A stretch of 64,000 bases of DNA from Bradyrhizobium sp. B097 (GTDB taxonomy: Bacteria > Pseudomonadota > Alphaproteobacteria > Rhizobiales > Xanthobacteraceae): positions 496,001 through 560,000 of the forward strand of contig NZ_CP152412.1 of assembly GCF_038957035.1 (NCBI RefSeq), given 5' to 3'. The notes below the pieces were generated by a model. It did no database searches. It was given only the letters and a program-made list of their open reading frames with translations, and was not told the origin of the DNA. Position numbers and translations under genes: made by a program. Positions 26,802 through 34,758 of the stretch are shown here, one piece after another (the stretch's first letter is position 1; each line of letters begins with the position of its first letter).

Positions 26802-28022
26802 TCAGGCGGTCGGAGCGGGCCGCGCCGGCGGCGGCGTCATTGGCTCGACCTTGTAGGTCTTCGGCAGGTTGATCGGCCGGTAGGCCGGATCCTTCTCCAT
26901 GCGCTCCAGCACCGAGGCGTGGATGGTCGCCCCTTCCGGTATAGGCCGCGGCTCGCCGCGTGGCAGATAGAAGCCGAGGAAGGACTTCCGCTCCGGCCAT
27001 TCCTTCCATTTGTCGCTCTTCGGAATCCATTCCAGGATTTCCCAGGCGGCGGTCAGCGAATTGTGCAGCGGGGCCGTCGCGCTCGGCGGCACATAGTCGT
27101 GCTTGTGCGGCGGCAGCGGCATCCCCCAGGCGAGATGATCGATCAGCGCCTGATCCATGTGCAGCCCGGCGGACCCGGCCTGCTCGAGCATCCAGATCAG
27201 CGGAAATTTTGACGGCCCGCTCTGGTCCTCGGGATAGCCGCCGCCGACGTCGGAGTGCACGCCGGCGAACCAGACCTGGCGAATGTCCTGCTCCACCTCC
27301 CTTGCCGGATTGAACGGATCGGAGCGGAATTTCTGCGGTTCAATCCAGCGGTTGAGGCGGAACATGCGCCTGCGTTCATCGATCGAGATCGCCTGGCGGA
27401 ATCGCCTGACGCTGGAATTGGTGCGGGTGAACAGCAGCGTCTGGATGTCGAACAGGAAGTTGTCCTGCCGCGGCACGATGATCGAGGCCACGGTGTCCCA
27501 GACCCCGACGAACTCGATGTCGATGTTGCGCCCCCCGGCGATCTGGCTGAAGTGCCAGGCTTCCTTCAGCGGGGCATCGTCGAAAGTGCCGTCCGATTTC
27601 TGGGAGTCGGAGCTGGCTTTCTTGTAGGTGTTGAACGCGTAGTCCGCGATATCGAGCTGGTCGACCGGCAACAGGCCCATCACATGGACGAAGGCCGCCA
27701 GCGTGCGCACGGTATAGGCGCCGCGGCTGAAGCCGAACATCCAGACCCGGTCGCCGGGCTCCCAGAGCCGGCACAAAAACCGGTAGGCGCCAAGCGTGTC
27801 CTCGTCGAGACCGGCGCCGAAGGCCAGCCCGAAAAGGCCGCGCACCTCCTGCTTGAAGCGGCCCCAGCTGTTCTGCAGGCCGATCGTGCCGAGACCCGGA
27901 TGATAGTAGATCCGCTGCCGGTCGTCCTTGTCGGCGACGCGAAACAGCTTCAGGACGTTGGAAATATTGGCGCCGATCTCGTTGCCGGTGCCATCGCAAC
28001 AAATCACAAGATCCTTCGGCAT
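26802..28022 (-). CDS. DUF2235 alpha/beta-hydrolase domain protein (Tle1-like)
   Basis: 406 residues. Starts with KDLVICCDGTGNE and carries the nucleophile elbow GFSRGAYTVRT (G-x-S-x-G, about residue 105), GVWDTVAS and GVHSDVGGGY (DUF2235 markers with the catalytic Asp/His near the end). Related to the phospholipase-like Tle1 effectors of type VI secretion and to fungal/bacterial uncharacterised hydrolases. No secretion genes lie beside it, so its role (lipase or other esterase) is open. The start with RGQRMPKDL is set at 28022; the long upstream frame has no coding look. Confidence 0.8.
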   Translation of the reverse strand: MPKDLVICCDGTGNEIGANISNVLKLFRVADKDDRQRIYYHPGLGTIGLQNSWGRFKQEVRGLFGLAFGAGLDEDTLGAYRFLCRLWEPGDRVWMFGFSRGAYTVRTLAAFVHVMGLLPVDQLDIADYAFNTYKKASSDSQKSDGTFDDAPLKEAWHFSQIAGGRNIDIEFVGVWDTVASIIVPRQDNFLFDIQTLLFTRTNSSVRRFRQAISIDERRRMFRLNRWIEPQKFRSDPFNPAREVEQDIRQVWFAGVHSDVGGGYPEDQSGPSKFPLIWMLEQAGSAGLHMDQALIDHLAWGMPLPPHKHDYVPPSATAPLHNSLTAAWEILEWIPKSDKWKEWPERKSFLGFYLPRGEPRPIPEGATIHASVLERMEKDPAYRPINLPKTYKVEPMTPPPARPAPTA

Positions 28023-28355
28023 CCGTTGCCCCCGCGGCCGCCGTGAAAATTCGTGACCTCTATGTACGGCAGAATACGGGGAGGATTCAATCTCCAATTG
28101 AAGACGGTTCTGTGTACGCGGCATGAACGCCGATCGTCGTTCTGGAGTCTGCGGCCGGCATCGGGCGCGCGTGCGCGCACTCCGCAGTGATCCGCAGAAT
28201 TCAATTGCAACACTTCGGAAAAGGTGGAAATCTCATCGTAAGTCATTGCGATATTGCGTTGATATTCTTCTCCCCTTCAGGATTTCGCCGGTGCGCGCGA
28301 TCATCTTGTCCGCTGCCTTCCGCAGCTTCCGCAGCCCTAACAGGAATGGATCGGC
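28023..28355. other. Intergenic region between divergent genes
   Basis: No gene, RNA or repeat recognised in 333 nt. It must hold the promoters of the DUF2235 gene (leftward) and the four-helix membrane gene (rightward). Confidence 0.4.
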
Positions 28356-28883
28356 ATGAGCCACCAAGCTCTCGTGACGATCATTCTCGCGGGATTGGTG
28401 GTGAGTGCGTTCGGACTGTTCTGGTGGGTCGGCCGCTACTCCGATCGCGTTTTCGTGGGCAGATTCCGAACCCGCTTTCCGGAGAAGACGCTGAGCTACA
28501 CCGGCGATCAGCTCGGCGAGCTGGTGCAATCCGATCTGCGGATGAAATATGTCTTCCCGATTCTGTTCCCGCTCGATCTTATCGTCATGCTGGCGCTGGC
28601 GGGCGCAATGGGCGCGGCGTCATCATACTGGCTCAACCAGATCTATCCGGCTGCAGCGTGGCTCGGCCTGGTCGTGCCGGCGGTGTATCTGCTCAGCGAC
28701 CTGATCGAGGATTGCTTGCTGGCCTGGTTGTTGCTGCACGGCGACCCGCATGCGGCGGCACGTTCCGTCTCGATCCTGAAGGCGATCACGACGATCAAGC
28801 TCGTCAGCATCTTTGCCTCGATCGCGCTGACGCTGGTTGCGTTCGCCGGATGGCTATTTCACGGCGACTCGCTTCGCCTCTAG
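28356..28883 (+). CDS. Four-helix membrane protein, unknown function
   Basis: 175 residues with about four hydrophobic segments: VTIILAGLVVSAFGLFWWVG, ILFPLDLIVMLALAGAMGAA, AAWLGLVVPAVYLLSDLIED and KLVSIFASIALTLVAFAGWL. No conserved catalytic signature. An inner-membrane protein of unknown role. A strong stem-loop with a T-run follows right after its stop. Confidence 0.6.
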   Translation: MSHQALVTIILAGLVVSAFGLFWWVGRYSDRVFVGRFRTRFPEKTLSYTGDQLGELVQSDLRMKYVFPILFPLDLIVMLALAGAMGAASSYWLNQIYPAAAWLGLVVPAVYLLSDLIEDCLLAWLLLHGDPHAAARSVSILKAITTIKLVSIFASIALTLVAFAGWLFHGDSLRL

Positions 28884-28926
28884 AGCTTCGGTTCTGATTG
28901 AATCAGAACCGAAGCTCTGGATTTTT
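28882..28926 (+). terminator. Intrinsic terminator of the 28356 gene (within a longer repeat)
   Basis: Perfect 18-bp stem (AGAGCTTCGG... / ...CCGAAGCTCT) starting in the stop codon at 28882, one-base loop, then GGATTTTTG. Long GC-containing stem plus T-run suits a Rho-independent terminator, although this sequence is also the left arm of the repeat that runs to 28979. Confidence 0.65.
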
Positions 28927-28979
28927 GTTTGACGCGTTTTTCTTCACGCGAACCGTTGTCTACTTCGCTCGAAAATGCT
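28882..28979. repeat. Bradyrhizobium-type intergenic repeat (hairpin plus GACGCG tail)
   Basis: The 37-nt hairpin is followed by a tail starting TTTGACGCGTTTTTCTTCAC and continuing ACGCGAACCGTTGTC. I recall this combination as a frequent repeat in Bradyrhizobium and Rhodopseudomonas genomes. It separates convergent genes. Only one copy in this window. Confidence 0.6.
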
Positions 28980-28985
28980 GGCGAT

Positions 28986-30362
28986 CTACTGATAGGTCGC
29001 CACGATGTCGGAGACGGCGCGCTCGAGCTGCCGGGCGGTCGCGCATTGGCGCACCACGGTGCAGAAGGTCGCGTAGCGCGGCATCTCTGAATCGCCGAAG
29101 CCCCAGACCATGCGGCCTTCGGGGTTGAGCCATACCAACCGCTTGGAACGTTCGCCGATGCGGCGCAGGATGTCGGCGCGCGGGTCGAGATTGTTGCTGC
29201 GGGCGTCGCCGAGCACGATCACCGTGGTCTGCGGCGTGATCGCGCTCATCCAATTGTGCTCGAAATCGGCGAAGGAATTGCCGTAGTCGGACGAGCCGAA
29301 GCCGACCTTGGACATGATCTCCTTCATCGCCTCTTCCGGCGATTTCGATTCCAGGATGTCGCTGACCTCGATCAAATGGCCCGAGAAGGCGAACGAGCGG
29401 ACGTCGTCGACCACCTCGTGCAGGCTGTGGATCAGGAGCAGGAAGAAGTCCGAGACGCGGGCGACCGAACCCGAGACGTCGCACAGCGCTATGATCTTCG
29501 GCCGGTCGCGATGCTTGCGCTTCCACGCGGTGAGGAACGGCACGCCGCCCCAGGCCGCGTTCCGGCGCAGCGTGCGGCGGACGTCGAGATGGCCGCGGCG
29601 CTGACGCTTGCGCGGTTTGGAATAGCGCTCGCGCAGCCGGCGCGCGATCTGGCGGATCAGCGCGCGCATCTGCTCGACCTGACGCGGCTCGATCCGCGCC
29701 AGCGGGGCGTTGCGCAGGATCTCGTTGCGCAGGTTTTCGGTCTCTTCGCGCCCGTAGAGCAGCAAGGCTTGCGAGACCGCGTCGCGAACCGTGCCGCGCA
29801 GGCCGTTGAGCGCCTCCTGCAGCCGCTCGGCGAGCGCCGGATTGCGCGTAGTCTGCTCGTCGATGTCGTCGCGCAGGCGCTGGATGCCCATCGCATCGAG
29901 GATGCGGGTCTGGAAGATGCCGCGCTGGGTAAAGTAGCGGATATCGGGCAGCGAGGCGGCGCCGGAGGCATTGGCGATCGCCGTCGATATCGCGGCGCGA
30001 TCTTGCGACAGCAGCATCTGCGCCAGCGGCCCGACATTCTCGTTGGCGGCGCCGCCTGCCGTATCGCCATGCTCATCGGCCGACGGGTTGGCGCCGGATT
30101 CGCTGTTGTCGTCGGTCTTGTTCTGCTCGGCGCTTTCCTGCTGCGGCTCGGGCTGGCTGAAGAACAGGTCAAAGCACTCGCCGAGCGAGCGCTTCTCGTC
30201 CTGGGTCTTGGCAAGCGTCAGCAGGAATGTGTCGCGCAGGATGTCGCGGTCGGCAAAGCCGACCTGAGCGACCGCCCGCATCGCATCGATGCTTTCGGCG
30301 GGCGAGACCCGGACCCCGGCTCCCCGCGCCGCACGAAAGAAGCGATGCAGGTTCTCGCGCAT
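28986..30362 (-). CDS. VWA-domain protein of the CoxE type (partner of MoxR ATPase)
   Basis: 458 residues. N-terminal helical part (RFFRAARGAGVRVSPAESID, reminiscent of CoxE), a Gln/Glu/Asp-rich middle (PEPQQESAEQNKTDDNSESG, about 105-130), long Arg-rich helices, then the von Willebrand A domain with its MIDAS DxSxS (CDVSGSVARV) and Asp in the third strand (VLGDARSNN). Together with the MoxR ATPase six bases upstream it forms the MoxR/VWA pair that remodels protein complexes, as CoxD/CoxE do for CO dehydrogenase. No cox gene is nearby, so the client is unknown. Confidence 0.85.
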   Translation of the reverse strand: MRENLHRFFRAARGAGVRVSPAESIDAMRAVAQVGFADRDILRDTFLLTLAKTQDEKRSLGECFDLFFSQPEPQQESAEQNKTDDNSESGANPSADEHGDTAGGAANENVGPLAQMLLSQDRAAISTAIANASGAASLPDIRYFTQRGIFQTRILDAMGIQRLRDDIDEQTTRNPALAERLQEALNGLRGTVRDAVSQALLLYGREETENLRNEILRNAPLARIEPRQVEQMRALIRQIARRLRERYSKPRKRQRRGHLDVRRTLRRNAAWGGVPFLTAWKRKHRDRPKIIALCDVSGSVARVSDFFLLLIHSLHEVVDDVRSFAFSGHLIEVSDILESKSPEEAMKEIMSKVGFGSSDYGNSFADFEHNWMSAITPQTTVIVLGDARSNNLDPRADILRRIGERSKRLVWLNPEGRMVWGFGDSEMPRYATFCTVVRQCATARQLERAVSDIVATYQ

Positions 30363-30368
30363 CTTGGT

Positions 30369-31316
30369 CTAGCTGAACACGCCTTGGCGCGACGCCTTGG
30401 CGATGAAGGACGAAATCTGCGGCGTCGCGGCCTCGATATCGGCCTCGTATTTCAGGAGCACGTTGAGCGTGTCCTTGACGATCTCGTGGTCGAGCTCGCT
30501 CGCCTGTAGCAGCACCAGCACGCGCGCCCAGTCGATCGCCTCGCTGACCGAGGGCAGCTTCTTCAGATCCAGCGAGCGGATCTCGTGGATGAAGCCGATC
30601 ATCTGCTTGCGCAATGTCTGCGAGATGCCGGGCACCCGGCTCTCGACGATACGCTCCTCCAGCTTCTGCTCCGGAAAGCCGATATGCAGATGCAGGCAGC
30701 GCCGCTTCAAGGCATCGCCGAGATCGCGTTCGCTGTTCGAGGTCAGGATCACGGTCGGCGGCGCCACCGCGGAGACGGTGCCGAGCTCGGGGATCGTGAC
30801 CTGGAAGTCGGAGAGGATTTCCAGCAGCAGTGATTCGAATTCGGCGTCCGACTTGTCGATCTCGTCGATCAGCAGCACGCAGCCGGCCTCTTGCTCCAGC
30901 GCCTGCAGCAGCGGCCGCGGCTCGACGAATTCCTTGGAGAAGAACACGTCGCCGAAGGTGTGGAGCTGGTCGAGCGCCGCAGCCAACGTCTGCGCGCCGC
31001 CGAGCACCTCGCCGAGCTTGTCCTTCAGGATCTGGGTGTAGAGCAGCTGCTTGGCATATTTCCACTCATACAGCGCCTTGGCTTCGTCGAGGCCTTCATA
31101 GCATTGCAGGCGAATCATCTTCAGGCCGCGCCAGGCCGCGATCGCCTTCGCAAGCTCGGTCTTGCCGACGCCGGCAGGACCTTCGACCAGGATCGGCTTC
31201 TCGATCTGCTGCGACAGATAGACCGCGGTCGCGATCTGCCGGCTCGCAATATAGCCTTGCGCGGCGAGGCCGCTTTCCACGGCCTCGATCGAGGCGGTGG
31301 GCCTAGTGTCAGCCAC
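30369..31316 (-). CDS. MoxR-family AAA+ ATPase
   Basis: 315 residues. Walker A GPAGVGKT (46-53), Walker B LLIDEIDKSD, sensor 1 SNSERDLGDALKRR with the Arg finger context, typical of MoxR ATPases that act as hexameric chaperones with a VWA partner. The stop lies six bases before the VWA gene start, so they form one transcription unit. GTG at 31316 is chosen (GGAG nine bases upstream and a normal N-terminus ADTRPTASIE). An ATG at 31379 would add 21 residues with no obvious homology. Confidence 0.85.
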   Translation of the reverse strand: MADTRPTASIEAVESGLAAQGYIASRQIATAVYLSQQIEKPILVEGPAGVGKTELAKAIAAWRGLKMIRLQCYEGLDEAKALYEWKYAKQLLYTQILKDKLGEVLGGAQTLAAALDQLHTFGDVFFSKEFVEPRPLLQALEQEAGCVLLIDEIDKSDAEFESLLLEILSDFQVTIPELGTVSAVAPPTVILTSNSERDLGDALKRRCLHLHIGFPEQKLEERIVESRVPGISQTLRKQMIGFIHEIRSLDLKKLPSVSEAIDWARVLVLLQASELDHEIVKDTLNVLLKYEADIEAATPQISSFIAKASRQGVFS

Positions 31317-31468
31317 GAGGATCAGCTCCGAATTTGCCTTGAACTCGGACCTGTTCTGCTCCCGTTGCGGGCAAAGCACAAGGCTCGTTTGGCCCGCAAC
31401 GGCATGGGGTTAAGGGCTGGGGTAGCGCATAGTTCCGGGATATTTCCGCCGAGCGCAATACGGGGAGC

Positions 31469-31554
31469 GTAGCCCGGATGAAGCGAAGCGCAATCCGGGA
31501 AGGTCTCTCCGCGGATAATCTGTCCCGGATTTCGCTTCGCTTCATCCGGGCTAC
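31469..31554. repeat. Palindromic repeat, GTAGCCCGGATGAAGCG family (copy 2)
   Basis: Arms GTAGCCCGGATGAAGCGAAG and CTTCGCTTCATCCGGGCTAC around a short variable centre; same terminal sequence as 17248-17366. Lies in the 391-nt gene-free stretch after moxR (31317-31707), along with the next element. Confidence 0.8.
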
Positions 31555-31558
31555 GGAA

Positions 31559-31681
31559 CCTCCCCTTGAAAAGGGGAGGTCGCTTTGCTCGCCAGAGCAA
31601 AGCGGGGGGATCTGCTCTCTCCATAAACACCGGCGTCTGCGGCTGACCCCCATCCCGACCTTCCCCCTTTCAGGGGGAAGG
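31559..31681. repeat. Composite repeat with CCTCCCC/GGGGAGG and CCTTCCCCC/GGGGGAAGG ends
   Basis: Starts with the hairpin CCTCCCCTTGAAAAGGGGAGG, contains GCTTTGCTCGCCAGAGCAAAGC and ends CCTTCCCCCTTTCAGGGGGAAGG. It looks like two or three stacked short palindromes, related to the element at 5785-5959 by its CTCCCC/GGGGAG ends. Confidence 0.65.
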
Positions 31682-31707
31682 AGAAGAATCTCGTAGCCCG
31701 GCTACCG

Positions 31708-32019
31708 TCAGCCCGCGCAGCTCTTCACGAAATCCTTGCGCTGTGGGCCGACGATCTTCTGGTCGATCGCCTGCTTCAGGCAGTCGAGATGCGCCTGCGC
31801 CATGCAGAGCTGCATCTGGTCATGCCGGTCCTGTCCCTTCAGCGCCTTCGCCGCGCTCTGGCAGGCCGCGCGCTTGGCACCGGGGACGGGCGCTGCCGCC
31901 GACGTGTTCTCTTGCGCGGGAGCCGCCGGCGGCGCGGGGGTTGAAGTCGATTGCGCGAACGCTGCGACCGAGACCAGCAGCGAACCAGCCGAGACCAGGG
32001 CGACGACGAGATGTTTCAT
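31708..32019 (-). CDS. Small secreted PsiF-like repeat protein
   Basis: 103 residues: signal peptide (VVALVSAGSLLVSVAAFAQ), a Pro/Ala-rich spacer and a C-terminal domain with four Cys in the order KRAACQSAAKALKGQDRHDQ, LCMAQAHLDCL, FVKSCAG. This resembles PsiF repeats (PF07769), which are periplasmic and of unknown role. GGAGG is eight bases before ATG 32019, so the longer frame to 32115 is not used. Probably an envelope protein. Confidence 0.7.
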   Translation of the reverse strand: MKHLVVALVSAGSLLVSVAAFAQSTSTPAPPAAPAQENTSAAAPVPGAKRAACQSAAKALKGQDRHDQMQLCMAQAHLDCLKQAIDQKIVGPQRKDFVKSCAG

Positions 32020-32193
32020 GGGATGTGCCTCCGCGGGCATGATCCGGAGAAGTGAACGTCGGCTTTTCCGGAACGTCATGCTCAGACCAGGAATGGGATC
32101 ACGATGCGATTTCATCGTCGCGCCGTGACCCAGGGGAGGCTGAGAATTAGCGACTGCCGCCTGAATGCGGAGTGAATATGCCGGGAGGCTGTT

Positions 32194-32826
32194 TCACCTC
32201 AGCGTGACGCCGGTCGCCGCTTCGAGTTCGGAGATCGCCTGCGCGGCGTTCGTGACCTTGATCGTGGTCATGCCCATCTCGCGCGCCGGCTTCAGGTTGA
32301 CGCCGAGATCGTCGAGATAGACGCAGTTCTTCGGGTTCACCTGCAGCGTCTCCACCATCATCTGGTAGATGCGCGGATCGGGCTTGCGCAGGCCGATCTT
32401 CGCGGACTCGATGACATGGTCGAACAGCGACATCACTTCGGCAACATAGAGCGTGCGTCCGCTGTGGCTGCCGATTGCATTCGACGGCAGATTGTTGGTG
32501 ATGCAGCCGGTCTTGAACTTCGCCTTGATGCGCTTCAGCGCCTCGACCATTTCCGGGCGCAGGTCGCCGGAGAGCAGCGGCAGCACGTCCTTGCCGCGCA
32601 CCTCGGCGCCGAGCGCCTTCGATTCCGTGGCGAACAGCTCGTCGAACGCGTCGATTCCGATCTCGGCGCGCTCGAACTTGGCCCAGGCGTTTTCGAGATG
32701 GTTGGCTGCGTTGGTGCGGCGGATGATGTCGACCGGCAGGCCGCGCTCGGTCTCGTAGCGTGCGAAGGCCTCGAACGGCGAGGTGGTCAACACGCCGCCG
32801 AAATCCCAGATCACTGCCTCGATCAT
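32194..32826 (-). CDS. HAD-superfamily hydrolase (HAD-IA, epoxide hydrolase N-terminal / phosphatase-like)
   Basis: 210 residues. Motif I DFGGVLTTSP (Asp nucleophile, with Gly in place of the second Asp), motif II ITNN, motif III K in IGLRKPDPRIY and motif IV LDDLGVNL. The DFGG form occurs in HAD-IA members related to ACAD10/epoxide-hydrolase N-terminal domains. It may be a phosphatase with a missing acid Asp or a different catalyst. The start is ATG 32826 with AGGA five bases upstream; TTG 32829 is less likely. Single gene. Confidence 0.85.
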   Translation of the reverse strand: MIEAVIWDFGGVLTTSPFEAFARYETERGLPVDIIRRTNAANHLENAWAKFERAEIGIDAFDELFATESKALGAEVRGKDVLPLLSGDLRPEMVEALKRIKAKFKTGCITNNLPSNAIGSHSGRTLYVAEVMSLFDHVIESAKIGLRKPDPRIYQMMVETLQVNPKNCVYLDDLGVNLKPAREMGMTTIKVTNAAQAISELEAATGVTLR

Positions 32827-32981
32827 CAATGTCCTGCCCGTTGCAAAGCGGCGGCTTCGCCTCGGGTCGTCCGGCCATTTTGGCCGAAGACAGGGAAACG
32901 CGCGTTCAGCCTTCTTTATTGGAATTGCCGCCGATCAGGCAAGCCGCCAGTTTGCGGCAAACTCCGCCATACGGAACGGTC

Positions 32982-33680
32982 TCACCAGACCATCGGAACC
33001 AGGCGGTAGCGCACGCGCCCGAGATATTCGGCATAGCCGTCGAGCTCGGCGGCGAGCATCCGCTCCTCCATCATGGACCTCAGGCCGAGCAGCGCCGCCA
33101 TGACAGGCACGATGCCAAGGCCCCACCAGGATCCGAGCAGCAGCGGGGTGCCGACATAGGTCAACAGGCCACTGGCATAGATCGGGTGCCGCACATAGGC
33201 GTACGGCCCCGTGGTCACCGCAGCATGCCCGCGCTCGCGCTGGATCTTCACGACCGGGGCGGCGTAGCTGTTTTCCTGGTAGGTCCGGTAGACGATGTAG
33301 AACGATGCGGCGATCATCACCGCGCCGGCGCATTGCAGCCAGAACGGGATGAACGATGTCTGGTAGCGCACCGCGTCGAGCGCCATCAGCGGCAACCATG
33401 TCAGCCACAACAGCGGCATGATCGTCGTGATGGCGCGATCCCACCCGGCCTGGCCGCGCGCCGTGCGGCGCTCCGCCAGCAGCCCCGGATCATGTCTGGC
33501 GAGCCATGCCTCGGTGATCAGTCCACCGATCGTGATCTCGAGCAGGAACATCCAGGCGCCGGCCCATCGCAGGGTGCCGGCCGCGAGAAACAGGAGGGTC
33601 CCGAGGCCCACGAATGTGCCGGCGGCACGGCGCAGATTGATGCCAGGGGGATTGCCGTTAGGATTGCCGTTCTGGTTCAT
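32982..33680 (-). CDS. Isoprenylcysteine carboxyl methyltransferase-family membrane protein
   Basis: 232 residues with about four to five membrane segments and the ICMT/PEMT signature: GPYAYVRHPIYASGLLTYVG followed by EERMLAAELDGYAEYLGRVR YRLVPMVW, which binds S-adenosylmethionine. Bacterial members methylate phospholipids, small molecules or unknown acceptors. It is on the same strand as, and 99 nt downstream of, the small-ORF cluster that follows the PatA/PatG-like protease, so a role in the same locus is possible but unproven. Confidence 0.85.
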   Translation of the reverse strand: MNQNGNPNGNPPGINLRRAAGTFVGLGTLLFLAAGTLRWAGAWMFLLEITIGGLITEAWLARHDPGLLAERRTARGQAGWDRAITTIMPLLWLTWLPLMALDAVRYQTSFIPFWLQCAGAVMIAASFYIVYRTYQENSYAAPVVKIQRERGHAAVTTGPYAYVRHPIYASGLLTYVGTPLLLGSWWGLGIVPVMAALLGLRSMMEERMLAAELDGYAEYLGRVRYRLVPMVW

Positions 33681-33779
33681 GTCTCTCTCCGACGAGCGGC
33701 AACGGCCGCGCCGCCGGATCGGGCGGGCCGTTGCATATCCGGGTAGCGGATCGAAGCGCCGCTCAGTGCGTGGACCTGG

Positions 33780-34118
33780 TTACGGTCTGCGGGTCCAGTT
33801 TCGTGCCTGTCCGGAATAGACCTTGCTCGGCAATCCGCGGGCTGCGGGATCGAGCAGGATCTTCATCGCGGTGTTGAGCCGCTCCTCCGAGCGCGGCGAG
33901 CCATCATGGCGCATCTGCTGCGGAGCACCGGGGCCCTGCGGCGGCGCCATGTAGGCCGACGTTGTCGGCGGGGCGGGCGTGGTGGCGATCTTCGGACGGG
34001 CGACAACGGCCGCCTCCAACGGGCGCCGCGCGTCGGCAAGGCTTGACGCTGCGGATGCTTCCGCGGGCGGCGGAGAGGCGGCGCTGTCGGATCCGGATTT
34101 GCGGGGCGGTTTTGCCAT
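33780..34118 (-). CDS. Pro/Ala-rich small protein downstream of the PatA/PatG-like protease
   Basis: 112 residues, hydrophilic, low complexity in the first 75 (ASPPPAEASAASSL; APPTTSAYMAPPQGPGAPQQ) with a more regular tail (RSEERLNTAMKILLDPAARGLPS). No signal peptide or Cys. GGAG eight bases before ATG 34118. Third of three tiny genes on the protease strand. Might be an accessory or precursor protein, but I see no leader/core pattern. Confidence 0.55.
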   Translation of the reverse strand: MAKPPRKSGSDSAASPPPAEASAASSLADARRPLEAAVVARPKIATTPAPPTTSAYMAPPQGPGAPQQMRHDGSPRSEERLNTAMKILLDPAARGLPSKVYSGQARNWTRRP

Positions 34119-34154
34119 GGCATCGGCTCCATAGGTTGGGTGATGACGACGACG

Positions 34155-34334
34155 TCAGGATTTGTCTTCGTCGGATGTGGTGCGTTTGGCGATGATCGGG
34201 TTGCGGTCGCTGATCGCGGCGAGCAGCGAGGCGTGGGTCACGACTGACGACACGACGATCTTTCCGGAGGGCTCGATCCGGCGACCGTTCTTCTGCTGTT
34301 GCTGTGGGCTTCCGGCGGTGGATTTCTGCATCAT
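34155..34334 (-). CDS. 59-residue peptide of the PatA/PatG-like locus
   Basis: Starts MMQKSTAGSPQQQQ, then a basic stretch and a middle hydrophobic/beta segment (GKIVVSSVVTHASLLAAISD), with a charged tail (AKRTTSDEDKS). No Cys. Very good ribosome site GAGGAGG. It follows the 63-residue ORF after 58 nt containing a hairpin. Candidate substrate or regulator of the protease; function unknown. Confidence 0.5.
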   Translation of the reverse strand: MMQKSTAGSPQQQQKNGRRIEPSGKIVVSSVVTHASLLAAISDRNPIIAKRTTSDEDKS

Positions 34335-34358
34335 GTCGGCCTCCTCGAGGACAGGGGT

Positions 34359-34381
34359 GGGGCCCGACTGCGCCGGGCCCC
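34359..34381 (-). other. GC-rich hairpin GGGGCCCG-N7-CGGGCCCC
   Basis: Perfect 8-bp stem with a 7-nt loop, 12 bases after the stop of the 63-residue ORF and 25 bases before the 59-residue ORF. There is no T-run, so termination is uncertain; it could stabilise or process the mRNA. Confidence 0.55.
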
Positions 34382-34392
34382 GAGTTTGGCGA

Positions 34393-34584
34393 TCAGATGC
34401 CGAAGGCACCGAGGACGCCCGGCAGCGCCTGCACGGCCGTACCGAGGATGTCCTGCCAACCCTGCGGGTTGACCGACCCGTTGGTCGCCACTTCGGCAAT
34501 CCGCTTCGGACCGCGCTCGATGCCCTCACACTGGATCGGGCTACGCACGCTGCCGAAGGTCTCAAAGTCGTTCCTTGCGTACAT
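34393..34584 (-). CDS. 63-residue peptide, best candidate precursor of the PatA/PatG-like locus
   Basis: Starts MYARNDFETFGSVRSPIQCE, then a charged part and a hydrophobic end (DILGTAVQALPGVLGAFGI), i.e. a leader-like front and an amphipathic/hydrophobic tail with one Cys. Ideal Shine-Dalgarno AAGGAG six bases before ATG 34584. It is the first ORF after the protease, on the same strand, with a perfect 11-bp hairpin between. The classic cyanobactin cleavage signal (AYDG/SYDG) is not present, so substrate status is inference. Confidence 0.5.
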   Translation of the reverse strand: MYARNDFETFGSVRSPIQCEGIERGPKRIAEVATNGSVNPQGWQDILGTAVQALPGVLGAFGI

Positions 34585-34665
34585 GTTCAGCTCCTTCTTT
34601 CGGTTTGAATTGACGGCAACTACGGGAGGTGGGCACCGACCGGGGCAGCCGTCGCTGGACGTCGC

Positions 34666-34697
34666 CCAGGGGATCGCTCATCGCGTCGATCCCCTGG
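34666..34697 (-). other. Hairpin between the protease gene and the small ORFs
   Basis: Perfect inverted repeat CCAGGGGATCG - 10 nt - CGATCCCCTGG in the 174-nt gap after the protease stop. On the minus strand no T-run follows, so it may act as a leaky terminator, RNase stop or processing site that separates expression of the protease and small ORFs. Confidence 0.6.
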
Positions 34698-34758
34698 ACC
34701 ACGTGACGCTAATTCGCGCCACGTTCTGATCTCCTCCGGACGCAGAGGAGCAATCGCG

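Noticed and set aside
26802..28022. Type VI secretion effector for the DUF2235 protein
   Set aside because: No vgrG, hcp, immunity or other secretion gene in the vicinity; only distant family resemblance to Tle1.
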